64,000 bases of DNA. Source: Desulfarculus sp. Its GTDB lineage: Bacteria; Desulfobacterota; Desulfarculia; Desulfarculales; Desulfarculaceae. The stretch spans positions 22,292 through 86,291 of the forward strand of contig JACRDC010000017.1 of assembly GCA_016218705.1 (NCBI GenBank), in the 5' to 3' direction. The position numbers were made by a program, and so were the translations under genes. Shown here piece after piece: positions 26,510 through 35,029 of the stretch. The notes under the pieces were generated by a model, which saw nothing but the letters and a program-made list of their open reading frames with translations, was not told the origin of the DNA and ran no database searches. The stretch's first letter is position 1. Every line of letters begins with the position of its first letter.

Positions 26510-27928
26510 ATGGAAAGCCCGCCCTCCCCACCGCGCAAGGAACCCGTCCGGCTGGACGCCTGGGTGGCGGCCAGCCTGCCCAACCTGGGTCCGGCCCGGC
26601 GCAACATCCTCATGATGGCCGCCGAGTTGACCGCCGATGGCTCCTGGGTGCCCAGCAGCCAGATCAAGGAGCACTTCGGAGCCCAGCGTCAGCCGGTCAA
26701 CCGCCATCTGCGGGCCTTGCAGGCCGACGGCCTGGTGCTGTTGGACAACCGCGGGCGGGGGCTGCCCCTGTACGTCAAGGTCACCGCCGCCGGCCGCCGC
26801 GCCCTGGGCCTGCGTGGCCCCCAGCGCCCGGCCGAGTCCCTGGCCGAGGTCTCCCCCGCCTTGGAGACGGCCAGCGCCCCAGCCGCCGACCCCGAGCCCG
26901 CCACCGTGCCGCCGCCCTCCCCGGCCACCAACGGCCAGCCCGCCGCCCCCAGCCGTGGCGAACGTTTCGCCCAGAACCTCTACGAGTCTCTGCGCCCCTT
27001 CCTGCGGGGCCTGGAATATCAGGATTTCCGCCGCCTGCTCATGCAGACCCTGGCCGAGGCCCTGGGCCGCGTGCCCGCCGGACAGATCGCGGCCCCGTCC
27101 CAGCCCCAGCAGCCGGCGGCCCTGCTTCTCCGGCAGGTCATCCCCCTGGCGCCGGAGCCCCAGCCCGCCGCCCCGGCGGTGGAGGTGCTGGCCCCCGCCC
27201 AGACCCTGCCGGCCCTGGGCGCCGCCGAGGAGGCCCTGGAGGAGCGCCTGAACGTCAGTTGCCACCCCGAGAGGCGCGACGAGCCCTGGTGGGAGCGCAC
27301 CAGGGAGTTCAGCACCCTGTGGGACCAGATCGCCCGCTGGCGCCTGGGCTCCCTGGGCACCAGCTTCACCACCTTCGGCCCCCGCTGGCAACACCCCGAG
27401 TGGAACAACTTCAACCGGGCGCGCCGCCAGGCCGACGCCCGGGGCGCCCGCTACCTGGACTGGATCCAGGCCCAGTTCGACCGCCTGAACGGCCCGGTGG
27501 TGCCCAGCGAGTTGCACGGCGAGGAGGCCCTGGCCGCCTGGCACAAGAAGGTGGCCAGCCAGGGCGGCCTGCCCGGCCCCGCCCCCCTGGGTCCGGCACC
27601 CTATACCATTGACAGCTTCAACGCGCACAACCCCGACCATGTGGCCCACGCCGAGGAGCTGCTGGGCCAGATCACCTCCCTGGCCTACCGGGTCTACGGC
27701 CAGGAGTTGGACGGCCCCATTCGCCTGCTGACCCAGGCCATCGCCGGCGGCAACCTGCCCGAGGGCGCCCTGGACCTGCGCCCCCAGTGGAAGGACCGGG
27801 TCCTGGCCGCCCTGGGGCGCCAGACCGCCTACCAGGCGGCGCCAGCGGCCCCCCAGCCCCCCGCCGCGCCGCGGCCCGGCGTCTACGGCCCGGCCAAGGT
27901 CGCACCCAACAAGGCCTTGATTATCTAG
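26510..27928 (+). CDS. Winged-helix protein of unknown function
   Basis: 472 aa. The ATG at 26510 follows GAGG at 9 nt; a TTG at 26492 is less likely. Residues about 15-100 look like a MarR/PadR-type winged helix: ARRNILMMAAELTADGSW, SSQIKEHFGAQRQPVNRHL (recognition helix), then QADGLVLLDNRGRGLPLY and KVTAAGRRAL (wing). Residues about 105-250 are Pro/Ala-rich with a helical segment (QNLYESLRPFLRGLEYQDF). Residues about 255-430 form a Trp/Arg-rich domain I do not recognise (FSTLWDQIARWRLGSL, WNNFNRARRQADARGARYLD). It may be a regulator or DNA-binding scaffold; no partner gene is evident. It ends before a strong hairpin terminator. Confidence 0.6.
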   Translation: MESPPSPPRKEPVRLDAWVAASLPNLGPARRNILMMAAELTADGSWVPSSQIKEHFGAQRQPVNRHLRALQADGLVLLDNRGRGLPLYVKVTAAGRRALGLRGPQRPAESLAEVSPALETASAPAADPEPATVPPPSPATNGQPAAPSRGERFAQNLYESLRPFLRGLEYQDFRRLLMQTLAEALGRVPAGQIAAPSQPQQPAALLLRQVIPLAPEPQPAAPAVEVLAPAQTLPALGAAEEALEERLNVSCHPERRDEPWWERTREFSTLWDQIARWRLGSLGTSFTTFGPRWQHPEWNNFNRARRQADARGARYLDWIQAQFDRLNGPVVPSELHGEEALAAWHKKVASQGGLPGPAPLGPAPYTIDSFNAHNPDHVAHAEELLGQITSLAYRVYGQELDGPIRLLTQAIAGGNLPEGALDLRPQWKDRVLAALGRQTAYQAAPAAPQPPAAPRPGVYGPAKVAPNKALII

Positions 27929-27960
27929 ACTATCGCGGACAGATCTTGCATTGAACCATC

Positions 27961-27989
27961 AGGCCATCCCCATCAAGCGGGGATGGCCT
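27961..27989. terminator. Perfect 11-bp hairpin between convergent genes
   Basis: AGGCCATCCCC, 7-base loop, GGGGATGGCCT, between the stops at 27928 (+) and 28008 (-). No long T-run follows on the plus strand, but position and stem strength suit a bidirectional terminator. Confidence 0.6.
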
Positions 27990-28007
27990 CGGTTGTTGGC
28001 GGGCGGG

Positions 28008-30497
28008 TCAGTTTTCCAAAGGAACCTGGGCCGAGGGCTGGAAATCCCTTTCGCACAGCCGCTTGCGGGCCTGGTAGGTCTTGGAGGCCACCGGCCGCAG
28101 GTCCTTGATGTAATTCAAGGGCACGCCCAGGCGCTCCACCGTGGCCAAGGTCACGCCGTTGGTGGCCTGGTGATAGTCCCAGCGGGTGAAGTCCACATGG
28201 AAGTCAGCCCGCAGGGGATCGCTGGCGCGCTGGAGCGTGGGCGGCAGGGCCGTCCCCAGGTAGGACATCACCTCGCGGTCCCCGCCCCGGAAGAACACAT
28301 GATAGACCCGCTGGCCAGAAGCAGGGCCGCTGGCCTTTTCTTGCCTGACGATGTCCCCCAGCTTGACCAGGGCCTCCCCGTAGGCCGCACCCCGGTAATC
28401 CAGTTCGTACTTGCCCTGCGCCCCCTTTAGCCCGCCGATGAGGGAATTGAAAAAGACGTACTCATAGGGATACAGCCTGGCCATCAGGCTGGCCTGATAA
28501 AGCAGGGCCAGGGCCAGGCAACCGGCCAGCACCCGCCCCGCCCCACGGCGCCAGCCCCCCAGCAGGCCGGCGAGCCTGTCCACGCCGGCCCCTCCCAGCA
28601 CGGCCAGGGGCGGCGCCAGGAAGATTAGGCCCCCGGGGCCGCCGGCCACGTCCGAGCCGCTGACGGCGGCCAGGGCCGAGGGCAGGGCCATGGCGCCCAG
28701 CAGGCAGATCCACCCCAGGGACACCGCTTGTTTCCGGCCTTGTCCACCGGCGGGGCGCGGGCGCCCGGCCCCCAGGATGGCCAGGGCGGCCAGGGCGACG
28801 ATGAACACCTCCGGTAGCGTGTACAGCAGATACTTGGGGATGTAGCTTGGCGGCAGGCTCAGGGAGCAATAATACAGGCCATCGAAGAGCTGAAGTTGCC
28901 CCTGGCCTGGCCAGACCCAGGCCCGCAGTGCCAAATAAGGATGGTACAGGGGGCTCCCTTGCGCCCAGGGCCAGCCCAGCAGCATGACGGCATAGGCGAT
29001 GGCCCCGGCAGGCAGGCACCACCTGGCCAGCAGCGCGGCCAGGTCGCGGGTTATGGCCCGTGCTGGCCGGGCCGGTAATTGTCCCACCGCCCACAGGGCC
29101 ATCAGCAGGGCCATCCAGACCACCAAGATGACGCCGCCCACCTTGACGCCCAGACCGGCCCCCAGGGCCAGGCCCAGTTTGAGGGTCAGGCCCCGGGGTA
29201 CCCTAGGCAGGTTCCCCAGAGAGAGCGCCAGGTAGTAGACAGACCACACGAAGGCGGCCGCGAAGGGTATGTCTTGGCTGTTGTTGAATATATTGCCGTA
29301 GTACAGCGGCGTGGCCGCCAGCAAGGCCACCGCCCAGAAGGCCGCGCGGGGGCCGGCCATGTACCCCGCCAACCGCCAGGCCCCGGCTATGCCCAACAGG
29401 CCCGCCAAGGCTGTGAGCAGGTGCCGCGACTGATAAGGCCCCCAGGGCAAACCCTTGCCCAGGACAGCGGCCACGGCCTCGAAAAGCCCGCCATGAAGGT
29501 ACGGGGCGGGCGCGCTCAACGCCGACTTGTCGCCAAAACCCGAGGCATAATAGTTGACGACCTGCCGCCCGTATGCGGCCTGGGTGCTCTCGCCGGCCGT
29601 GAGGCCGTGGTCCTGGAAGGTGCAGAAGACCAACACCAGCAACGCCAGCCCCAACAGCAGGGACAGGCGCTGGTGGAGCAGGTCCTGGGCCTGGGCCAGC
29701 CCCGGCCTGGCCAGCCCCAGCCTGAAGCGCAGGATGAAGCTGGTTTCTATCCTCAGCACCTCCATGAGCATCCTGAAGGCATCGGACAGAGGTTTGATCT
29801 TGCTGCCGGCAATTGCCGTCCAGGTTATGGGCAGGGCCTGCACCACGCAGCCCAGCTCGCCCAGGACCTTGCTGATCTCCACGTCGTGCGCCCAGCCCCA
29901 GTTGATCACCAGCTCGAAGCAGCGCTGGGCGGTTTCAAGGGGATAGAGCTTGAAGCCGCACTGGGTGTCGTCCAGGGGCAGGCCGGTGACGGTCTGGACC
30001 AGGGTGTTGAAGACCTTGCCCATAAGACGCCGGTAGGTCTCGTCGTTGACCTGGGATGTGGGGTGCTCACGGCAGCCGTAGAAGGCCCGTAAGGGGTCGG
30101 GGGCCTCCCGCAGGTTTACATAACCCCTCTCCTGCCACTCCAGGAGCTGGCTGGGCGGACAGGCCATGTCCGCGTCCAGGGTCAGGACCCAAGCGCCCCG
30201 GGCGGCCATGACTCCCGCGCGCAGGGCCTGACCCTTGCCCTGGTTGCGCGGCTGGTTGATAAGCCTGACTTCCAAAGGTCCACCGCCGCCCTGGCCTCGG
30301 ACGGCCCGCCACTGCTCCCGCAGGCGCTCCATCAGGGCCGGGGTGTCGTCTTGGCTGCCGTCGTTGACCAGAATGACCTCGTAGGCCAGCCCTCCGGCGC
30401 GCGGGCCGAACTCGTCCAGGCCCCGGCGCAGGCGGTCAAAGCGCTGGGCCTCGTTGTATAGAGGGATGACCAGGCTGAGATGAAGGGTGGTGGTCAT
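28008..30497 (-). CDS. GT2 glycosyltransferase fused to a GT-C-like membrane domain
   Basis: 829 aa. Residues 1 to about 250 are a dolichol-phosphate-mannose-synthase-like GT2 domain: SLVIPLYNEAQRFDRL, YEVILVNDGSQDDTPAL, LTLDADMACPPSQLLEW (DxD-like) and TQCGFKLYPLETAQRCFEL. Residues about 280-829 hold many membrane helices (LSLLLGLALLVLVFCTF and others) with the acidic loop EST-type and GDKSALSAPAPYLHGGLFE characteristic of PMT/ArnT-like GT-C enzymes, plus NNSQDIPFAAAFVW. The first half would make a polyprenyl-phosphate sugar and the second would use one. The two activities are usually separate proteins. Acceptor (lipid A, glycan or protein) is unknown. Confidence 0.75.
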   Translation of the reverse strand: MTTTLHLSLVIPLYNEAQRFDRLRRGLDEFGPRAGGLAYEVILVNDGSQDDTPALMERLREQWRAVRGQGGGGPLEVRLINQPRNQGKGQALRAGVMAARGAWVLTLDADMACPPSQLLEWQERGYVNLREAPDPLRAFYGCREHPTSQVNDETYRRLMGKVFNTLVQTVTGLPLDDTQCGFKLYPLETAQRCFELVINWGWAHDVEISKVLGELGCVVQALPITWTAIAGSKIKPLSDAFRMLMEVLRIETSFILRFRLGLARPGLAQAQDLLHQRLSLLLGLALLVLVFCTFQDHGLTAGESTQAAYGRQVVNYYASGFGDKSALSAPAPYLHGGLFEAVAAVLGKGLPWGPYQSRHLLTALAGLLGIAGAWRLAGYMAGPRAAFWAVALLAATPLYYGNIFNNSQDIPFAAAFVWSVYYLALSLGNLPRVPRGLTLKLGLALGAGLGVKVGGVILVVWMALLMALWAVGQLPARPARAITRDLAALLARWCLPAGAIAYAVMLLGWPWAQGSPLYHPYLALRAWVWPGQGQLQLFDGLYYCSLSLPPSYIPKYLLYTLPEVFIVALAALAILGAGRPRPAGGQGRKQAVSLGWICLLGAMALPSALAAVSGSDVAGGPGGLIFLAPPLAVLGGAGVDRLAGLLGGWRRGAGRVLAGCLALALLYQASLMARLYPYEYVFFNSLIGGLKGAQGKYELDYRGAAYGEALVKLGDIVRQEKASGPASGQRVYHVFFRGGDREVMSYLGTALPPTLQRASDPLRADFHVDFTRWDYHQATNGVTLATVERLGVPLNYIKDLRPVASKTYQARKRLCERDFQPSAQVPLEN

Positions 30498-30702
30498 GAC
30501 GCGCTCAAGGGCACCTCGCGGCCCCGCAAAAAAGATGGCCCGCGCCGGCGCCCCTGGCCTGGCCTTGCGCGGCCAAGGCCTTCCAGGGCGGGTGGCTGCC
30601 CGGCAACCTACGCATGCTACCGCAGGGTAGGCCGGTGGTCAATCCAAGCGCCGCCATCCAAGCGCCGCCATCCCGGGGATGGGCGGGGGCACCGGGCCGG
30701 GC

Positions 30703-32730
30703 CTATTGGCGGGGTGCCACCTCCACCAAATTACAGTGGAAGGCGCATGAGCCGCCCAGGTCAGCCAGGACCTGGCTGGTCAGGTGGTTGATACCCTGGC
30801 CACCCGGGGTGTGCCTGCCCCAGTAGAGCCCCTCGGCCACGGTCACGCCCGGCCGGGTCTCCTGGCTGACCCGGGCCCGCAACAGACACTGGCCTCGGCC
30901 GTTGAAAACCCGCACCTCCTGGCCGTCGGCGATGTCGCGGGCGGCGGCGTCCCGGGGATGAATCAGGATGGCCGCCGGGCCGGCCTGGGCCACCAGCGCC
31001 GGCACCTCGTTGAAGGTGGAGTTCAGGAACTGGTGGCGGGGCGGGGTGATGAGTTGCAGGGGATAGCGCCCCAGGCCCTCATCGTCCTGGCTAGGCGCGC
31101 CCTCGGGCAGGGGGTCCAGGCCCAGATCGGCCATGGACTGCGAGTAGAACTCCACCTTGCCCGAGGGCGTGAGGAACCCGCTGGCGTAGGGGTTGGCCGG
31201 GGCGTTGACCCTGAGGGGACGGCCCTGGGCCAGGGCCTCCAGGGTGATGCCCTCCAGGTAGGGCGAGCCGCCTTGCAGCAGCCAGGATATGATCTCCTCC
31301 TCGCCGGCCCGGAAGACCGGCTCCGTGAAGCCCAGGCGCCCGGCCAACTCCTGGAAGACCCCCAGCAGGGGGCGGGCCTGGCCAGGTGGCGGGATGAGCG
31401 GCCGGGCCATCTGCACGTGGTAATGACCGTAGGCGCGGTAGAGGTCGGTCATCTCCAGGGAGCAGGCGCTGGGCAGCACCAGGTCGGCCAGACACGCCGT
31501 CTCGGTCAGAAACATTTCCTGCACCACGGTGAAGAGGTCCTCGCGCATCAGGCCGGCCAACACCTGGGAGGAATCCGGGGCCACCACCGCCGGGTTGCAC
31601 AGGTAGACGTACAACAGGCGCACCGGCGGCTGGGCCTGGTTGAGCGCCCGGCCCAACTGCACCATGTTGAAGGCGCGCACCCCTGGTGGGGCCAGGTCGG
31701 GGCGGGTGAGGGCCTTGAGGTTGAAGGGCGCGGCCTCGCCGGTGGTGCGGGTGATGCCGCCGCCGGGGCACTGAAAAGCGCCTACCAGGGCCGGCAGCAG
31801 GGCCACGGCGCGCATGGCCATGCCGCCCCTGCTCTGGCGGGCCATGCCGAAGCCGGTGCGGATGTAGGGCGCGCGGGCCTGGCCGTAGGCCTGGGCCAGA
31901 TCCACGATCTGCCCGGCCTCCAGGCCGCAGACCTGGGCGGCGCGCGCCGGCGGCCACTCCCCCGCGCGCTGGGCCAGTTGCTCGAAGCCCAGGGTGTGCC
32001 GGGCGATGAAGTCGCGGTCCAGCAAGCCCTCGCCGATCAGCACGTTCATCATGGCCAGGGCCAGGGCCGCGTCCGTGCCGGGCTTGAGCATCAGGTGCTG
32101 GTCGGCCCGCTGGGCGGTGCGGTTGCGGTAGGGGTCAATCACCACCAGGCGTGCCCCCCGGCGGCGGGCCTCCTGGAAAAAAGGCCAGGCGTGCAGGTTG
32201 GTGGTCAGGGTGTTGGAGCCCCAGATGAGAATCAGGTCAGAGTCCACCGTGGACTCTATGTCCGTGCTGGGGCCGCGCCCCAGGCTATGGCTGAAGCCCA
32301 GGCCGGCGGTGGTGCCGCAGATGGTGCGCTCCAGGCGGCTGGCCCCTAGCTTGTGGAAAAAGGCGTCCCCTGCTTGGCGCTGCACCAGGCCCATGTGCCC
32401 GGCGTAGGAATAGGGCAATATGGCCTCGGCCCCGTGGCGGGCCACGGTCTGGGTGATCTGGCGCTCGATGATGTCCAGGGCTTCTTCCCAAGCGATGGGG
32501 CGGAAGGCGCCGGAGCCCTTGGCGCCGCCGCGCAACAGCGGCTGGGTCAGGCGCTCTGGCGAGTGTATGCGCTCAGGGTAATGGCGCATCTTCTGGCAAA
32601 TGAAGCCCCGGGTGAAGGGATGCTCCGGGTCGCCGCTGACCGAGACTACCCGCTGCTCCCTCACCTTCACCAAAAGCCCGCAGGTGTCGGGGCAGTCAAA
32701 GGGACAGACCGAGGGCAACAGGCGCTCCAT
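30703..32730 (-). CDS. Molybdopterin oxidoreductase (DMSO reductase family, cytoplasmic type)
   Basis: 675 aa. The N-terminal 4Fe-4S motif is CPFDCPDTC plus a distal Cys in GFICQKMRHYP. Then EALDIIERQI, a possible Mo-ligand region (ERTICGTTAGLGFSHSLG), LILIWGSNTLTTNLHAW and ARLVVIDPYRNRTAQRAD, and the molybdopterin-dinucleotide-binding C-terminus (LQLITPPRHQFLNSTFNEV, IHPRDAAARDIADGQEVRVF). There is no Tat signal and no in-frame UGA, so it is a soluble Cys- or Ser-type enzyme. AAGGAG lies 6 nt before the ATG. No accessory Fe-S or membrane subunit is adjacent; substrate is unknown, with formate-dehydrogenase-like or hydratase-like roles both possible. Confidence 0.85.
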   Translation of the reverse strand: MERLLPSVCPFDCPDTCGLLVKVREQRVVSVSGDPEHPFTRGFICQKMRHYPERIHSPERLTQPLLRGGAKGSGAFRPIAWEEALDIIERQITQTVARHGAEAILPYSYAGHMGLVQRQAGDAFFHKLGASRLERTICGTTAGLGFSHSLGRGPSTDIESTVDSDLILIWGSNTLTTNLHAWPFFQEARRRGARLVVIDPYRNRTAQRADQHLMLKPGTDAALALAMMNVLIGEGLLDRDFIARHTLGFEQLAQRAGEWPPARAAQVCGLEAGQIVDLAQAYGQARAPYIRTGFGMARQSRGGMAMRAVALLPALVGAFQCPGGGITRTTGEAAPFNLKALTRPDLAPPGVRAFNMVQLGRALNQAQPPVRLLYVYLCNPAVVAPDSSQVLAGLMREDLFTVVQEMFLTETACLADLVLPSACSLEMTDLYRAYGHYHVQMARPLIPPPGQARPLLGVFQELAGRLGFTEPVFRAGEEEIISWLLQGGSPYLEGITLEALAQGRPLRVNAPANPYASGFLTPSGKVEFYSQSMADLGLDPLPEGAPSQDDEGLGRYPLQLITPPRHQFLNSTFNEVPALVAQAGPAAILIHPRDAAARDIADGQEVRVFNGRGQCLLRARVSQETRPGVTVAEGLYWGRHTPGGQGINHLTSQVLADLGGSCAFHCNLVEVAPRQ

Positions 32731-32821
32731 GACGCGCTCCTTGGGGCTGGGGTTTTTCGCCGGACCTCCATTATGGCAGACCGGGCCAGGGGATGTCTCG
32801 CCCGGGGGTAAGGCCGCTCGG

Positions 32822-32850
32822 TTGACAGGGTGGTGGCCATCAATTATAAG
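32822..32850 (+). promoter_or_regulatory. Near-consensus sigma70 promoter of thrS
   Basis: TTGACA, 17-bp spacer, TATAAG, about 50 bp upstream of the ATG at 32901. The spacing and -35 are consensus. No T-box-like leader fits between. Confidence 0.75.
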
Positions 32851-32900
32851 TTGGTGTGACCTCTACCATAATCATTTAGCGGGCAAGGAGCTTGTCCCCC

Positions 32901-34706
32901 ATGTACCAGCACCCGACCATGGACCCCCAGACCCAGGAGCGCCTCTCCACCATACGGCACTCCTTCAGCCACCTCCTGGCCGCCGCCGTGCAACAGATGC
33001 GCCCCGAGGCCAAGCTGGGCATCGGCCCGGCCATTGACGACGGCTTCTACTACGACTTCCTGGTGGACCAGCCCTTCAGCCTGGCCGACCTCAAGGAGAT
33101 CGAGAAGCGCATGCGCAAGCTGGCCGGCCGCAAGCTGGCCTTCAGCCAGTCCAGCATGGGCATGGCCGAGGCGAAAGCCCTCCTGGCCGGCCAGGGCGAG
33201 GCGCTCAAGGTGGAGCTGGTGGAGGACCTGGCCAGCCAGGGCGAGACAGAGGTCTCCTTCTACCAACTAGGCGACTTCAGCGACCTGTGCAAGGGGCCCC
33301 ACGTGGCCGGTACCCAGGAGCTGCCGCTCAAGGCCTTCAAGCTGGACCGCGTGGCCGGCGCCTACTGGCGCGGCGACGAGAAGCGCCCCATGCTCAGCCG
33401 CATCTACGGCCTGGCCTTTCTGACCCCCGAGGACCTGGCGGCCCACATAGAGCAGCGCGAGGAGGCCGAGCGCCGCGACCACCGCAAGCTGGGCAAGGAG
33501 ATGGACCTCTTCGTCATCTCGCCCGACGTGGGCAAGGGCCTGCCCATGTTCACCGACAAGGGCACCACCATCCGCCGCGCCCTGGAGCGCTTTATCGTGG
33601 ACGAGGAGCTCAAGCGCGGCTATCTGCACGTGCAGACCCCCATCCTGGGGCGCAAGCACCTCTACGAGATCTCGGGCCACTGGGAGCACTACCAGGACAG
33701 CATGTACCCGCCCATCAACGTGGACGGCGAGGACTACGTGCTGCGCCCCATGACCTGCCCCCACCACTTCATGCTCTACGCCGCCCGGCCGCGCTCCTAC
33801 CGCGAGCTGCCGGTGCGCTACGCCGAGATATCGCCCATGTACCGCAAGGAGCGCAGCGGCGAGCTCACCGGCCTGATAAGGGTCATGGGCTTTCACCTGG
33901 CAGACGCCCACATCTTCTGCAAGCCCGAGGACGTGAAACCGGTCTTCCGCGAGGTGGTGGACCTGATCGGCTTCGTCATGGAGACCCTGGGCCTGGCCGA
34001 GCGCTGCTGGTACCGGCTGTCCTTGCGCGACGACCACAAGGAGAAATACATAGACGCTCCCGAGAGCTGGGCCAGGGCCGAAAAGGACATGCGCGAGATA
34101 TGCGAGGAGCTCAAACTGGATGCCCAGGTGGAACCCGGGCACGCCGCCTTCTACGGCCCCAAGCTGGACGTGCAGATGGCCACCGTGGGCGGCCGCGAGG
34201 AGACGCTCTTCACCAACCAGATTGACATCGCCCTGGCCCAGCGCTTCCACCTGGAGTACATCGCCGAGGACGGCTCGCGGCGCATGCCCTGGGTGGTGCA
34301 CCGCTCCTCCATCGGTTGCCTGGAACGCACCATCGCCTTCTTGGTGGAGCACTACGCCGGGGCCTTGCCCCTGTGGATGATGCCGGTGCAGGTCAAGGTG
34401 CTGCCCATCACCGACGAGCAGGCCCCCTACGCCGCCCAGGTCAAGGCCCAACTGGAGGCCTTGGGCCTGCGCGTGGAGCTGGACGACCGCAAGGAAACGC
34501 TCAACCGCAAGGTGCGCGAGGCCAAGATGCAGAAGATCCCCTATCTGTGCGTGGTGGGTAGCCGCGAGGCCTTGGAGGGCACGGTCACGGCCACCAACCG
34601 CGACACCGACCGCAAGTCCACCCTACCCCTGGACCAGTTCGCCGCCGCGGTGCTCAAGGAGCACGCCGCCCGCTCGCGGGTGCTGGCCGCCGCTGGCGCG
34701 GCCTGA
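32901..34706 (+). CDS. thrS: Threonyl-tRNA synthetase lacking the TGS domain
   Basis: 601 aa. The ATG at 32901 follows AAGGAG at 10 nt; a TTG at 32892 is too close to it. The protein begins directly at the N2 editing domain (RHSFSHLLAAAVQQM, GIGPAIDDGFYYDF, the HxxxH and GPAI motifs), without the N-terminal TGS domain of about 60 residues seen in E. coli ThrRS. Catalytic motif 2 (ISPMYRKERSGELTGLIRV) and the zinc ligands in MTCPHH, DAHIFC and VHRSSIG are present, then the anticodon-binding domain (VKVLPITDEQAPYAAQVKAQ). The usual infC-rpmI-rplT neighbours are absent. It charges tRNA-Thr and edits Ser. Confidence 0.93.
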   Translation: MYQHPTMDPQTQERLSTIRHSFSHLLAAAVQQMRPEAKLGIGPAIDDGFYYDFLVDQPFSLADLKEIEKRMRKLAGRKLAFSQSSMGMAEAKALLAGQGEALKVELVEDLASQGETEVSFYQLGDFSDLCKGPHVAGTQELPLKAFKLDRVAGAYWRGDEKRPMLSRIYGLAFLTPEDLAAHIEQREEAERRDHRKLGKEMDLFVISPDVGKGLPMFTDKGTTIRRALERFIVDEELKRGYLHVQTPILGRKHLYEISGHWEHYQDSMYPPINVDGEDYVLRPMTCPHHFMLYAARPRSYRELPVRYAEISPMYRKERSGELTGLIRVMGFHLADAHIFCKPEDVKPVFREVVDLIGFVMETLGLAERCWYRLSLRDDHKEKYIDAPESWARAEKDMREICEELKLDAQVEPGHAAFYGPKLDVQMATVGGREETLFTNQIDIALAQRFHLEYIAEDGSRRMPWVVHRSSIGCLERTIAFLVEHYAGALPLWMMPVQVKVLPITDEQAPYAAQVKAQLEALGLRVELDDRKETLNRKVREAKMQKIPYLCVVGSREALEGTVTATNRDTDRKSTLPLDQFAAAVLKEHAARSRVLAAAGAA

Positions 34707-34744
34707 TGATGATTAACGATTAGCCCACCCTAATTTGTCAAGCA

Positions 34745-34771
34745 CGGGCGGTGGCAACCCCGCTCCTACAT
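34745..34771 (-). repeat. REP-like element, reverse copy A1 (diverged)
   Basis: Read on the minus strand it is ATGTAGGAGCGGGGTTGCCA followed by CCGCCCG. It is a degenerate version of the forward copy at 34803, keeping GTAGG-GCGGGG and the CCGCCC end. Confidence 0.6.
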
Positions 34772-34802
34772 CAAGAATAAGTTTGCGATTACAATGTCTT
34801 AA

Positions 34803-34828
34803 TGTAGGGGCGGGGTTTACCCCCGCCC
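34803..34828 (+). repeat. REP-like element, forward copy A2
   Basis: TGTAGGGGCGGGGTTTACCC then CCGCCC; GGGCGGGG/CCCCGCCC form a stem around TTTA. The 32-bp block 34797-34828 is identical to 43441-43472. Confidence 0.85.
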
Positions 34829-34852
34829 TTGTATTTATGCGGATAAACCAAG

Positions 34853-34879
34853 ACGGGAGGGGATAAACCCCTCCCCTAC
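34853..34879 (-). repeat. REP-like element, reverse copy A3
   Basis: On the minus strand it reads GTAGGGGAGGGGTTTATCCC then CTCCCG. It pairs with copy A2 as an inverted doublet separated by about 24 bases, and its flank CAAGACGGG is also found at copy B1. Confidence 0.8.
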
Positions 34880-35029
34880 GAAAACCAGTGCCTCCAGGGC
34901 CGCCCTGTCTGCTCCCGGCCATCAACCGCGAAAGCCCTTCCCTTGCGCCCCCCCACCGGCCCTATACTATTAGTAAGGGCTGGCGCCAAGGCCCGGGCGC
35001 CAAAGAGGCACACCCCAACGGAAGCCGGC

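Larger units (their letters stand above)
34707..35029. other. Intergenic region carrying three REP-like copies
   Basis: 323 bases between thrS and the THUMP gene with no gene. Most of its structure is three inverted copies of a GTAGGGGCGGGG-type repeat at 34745-34771 (reverse), 34803-34828 (forward) and 34853-34879 (reverse). Confidence 0.7.

Noticed and set aside
30644..30673. Two tandem copies of CCAAGCGCCGCCAT
   Set aside because: Only two 14-base units in a short gap; too little to call a repeat family or operator.
32731..32900. T-box leader upstream of thrS
   Set aside because: A consensus promoter lies about 50 bp from the start codon, too close for a T-box, and no T-box sequence is visible.
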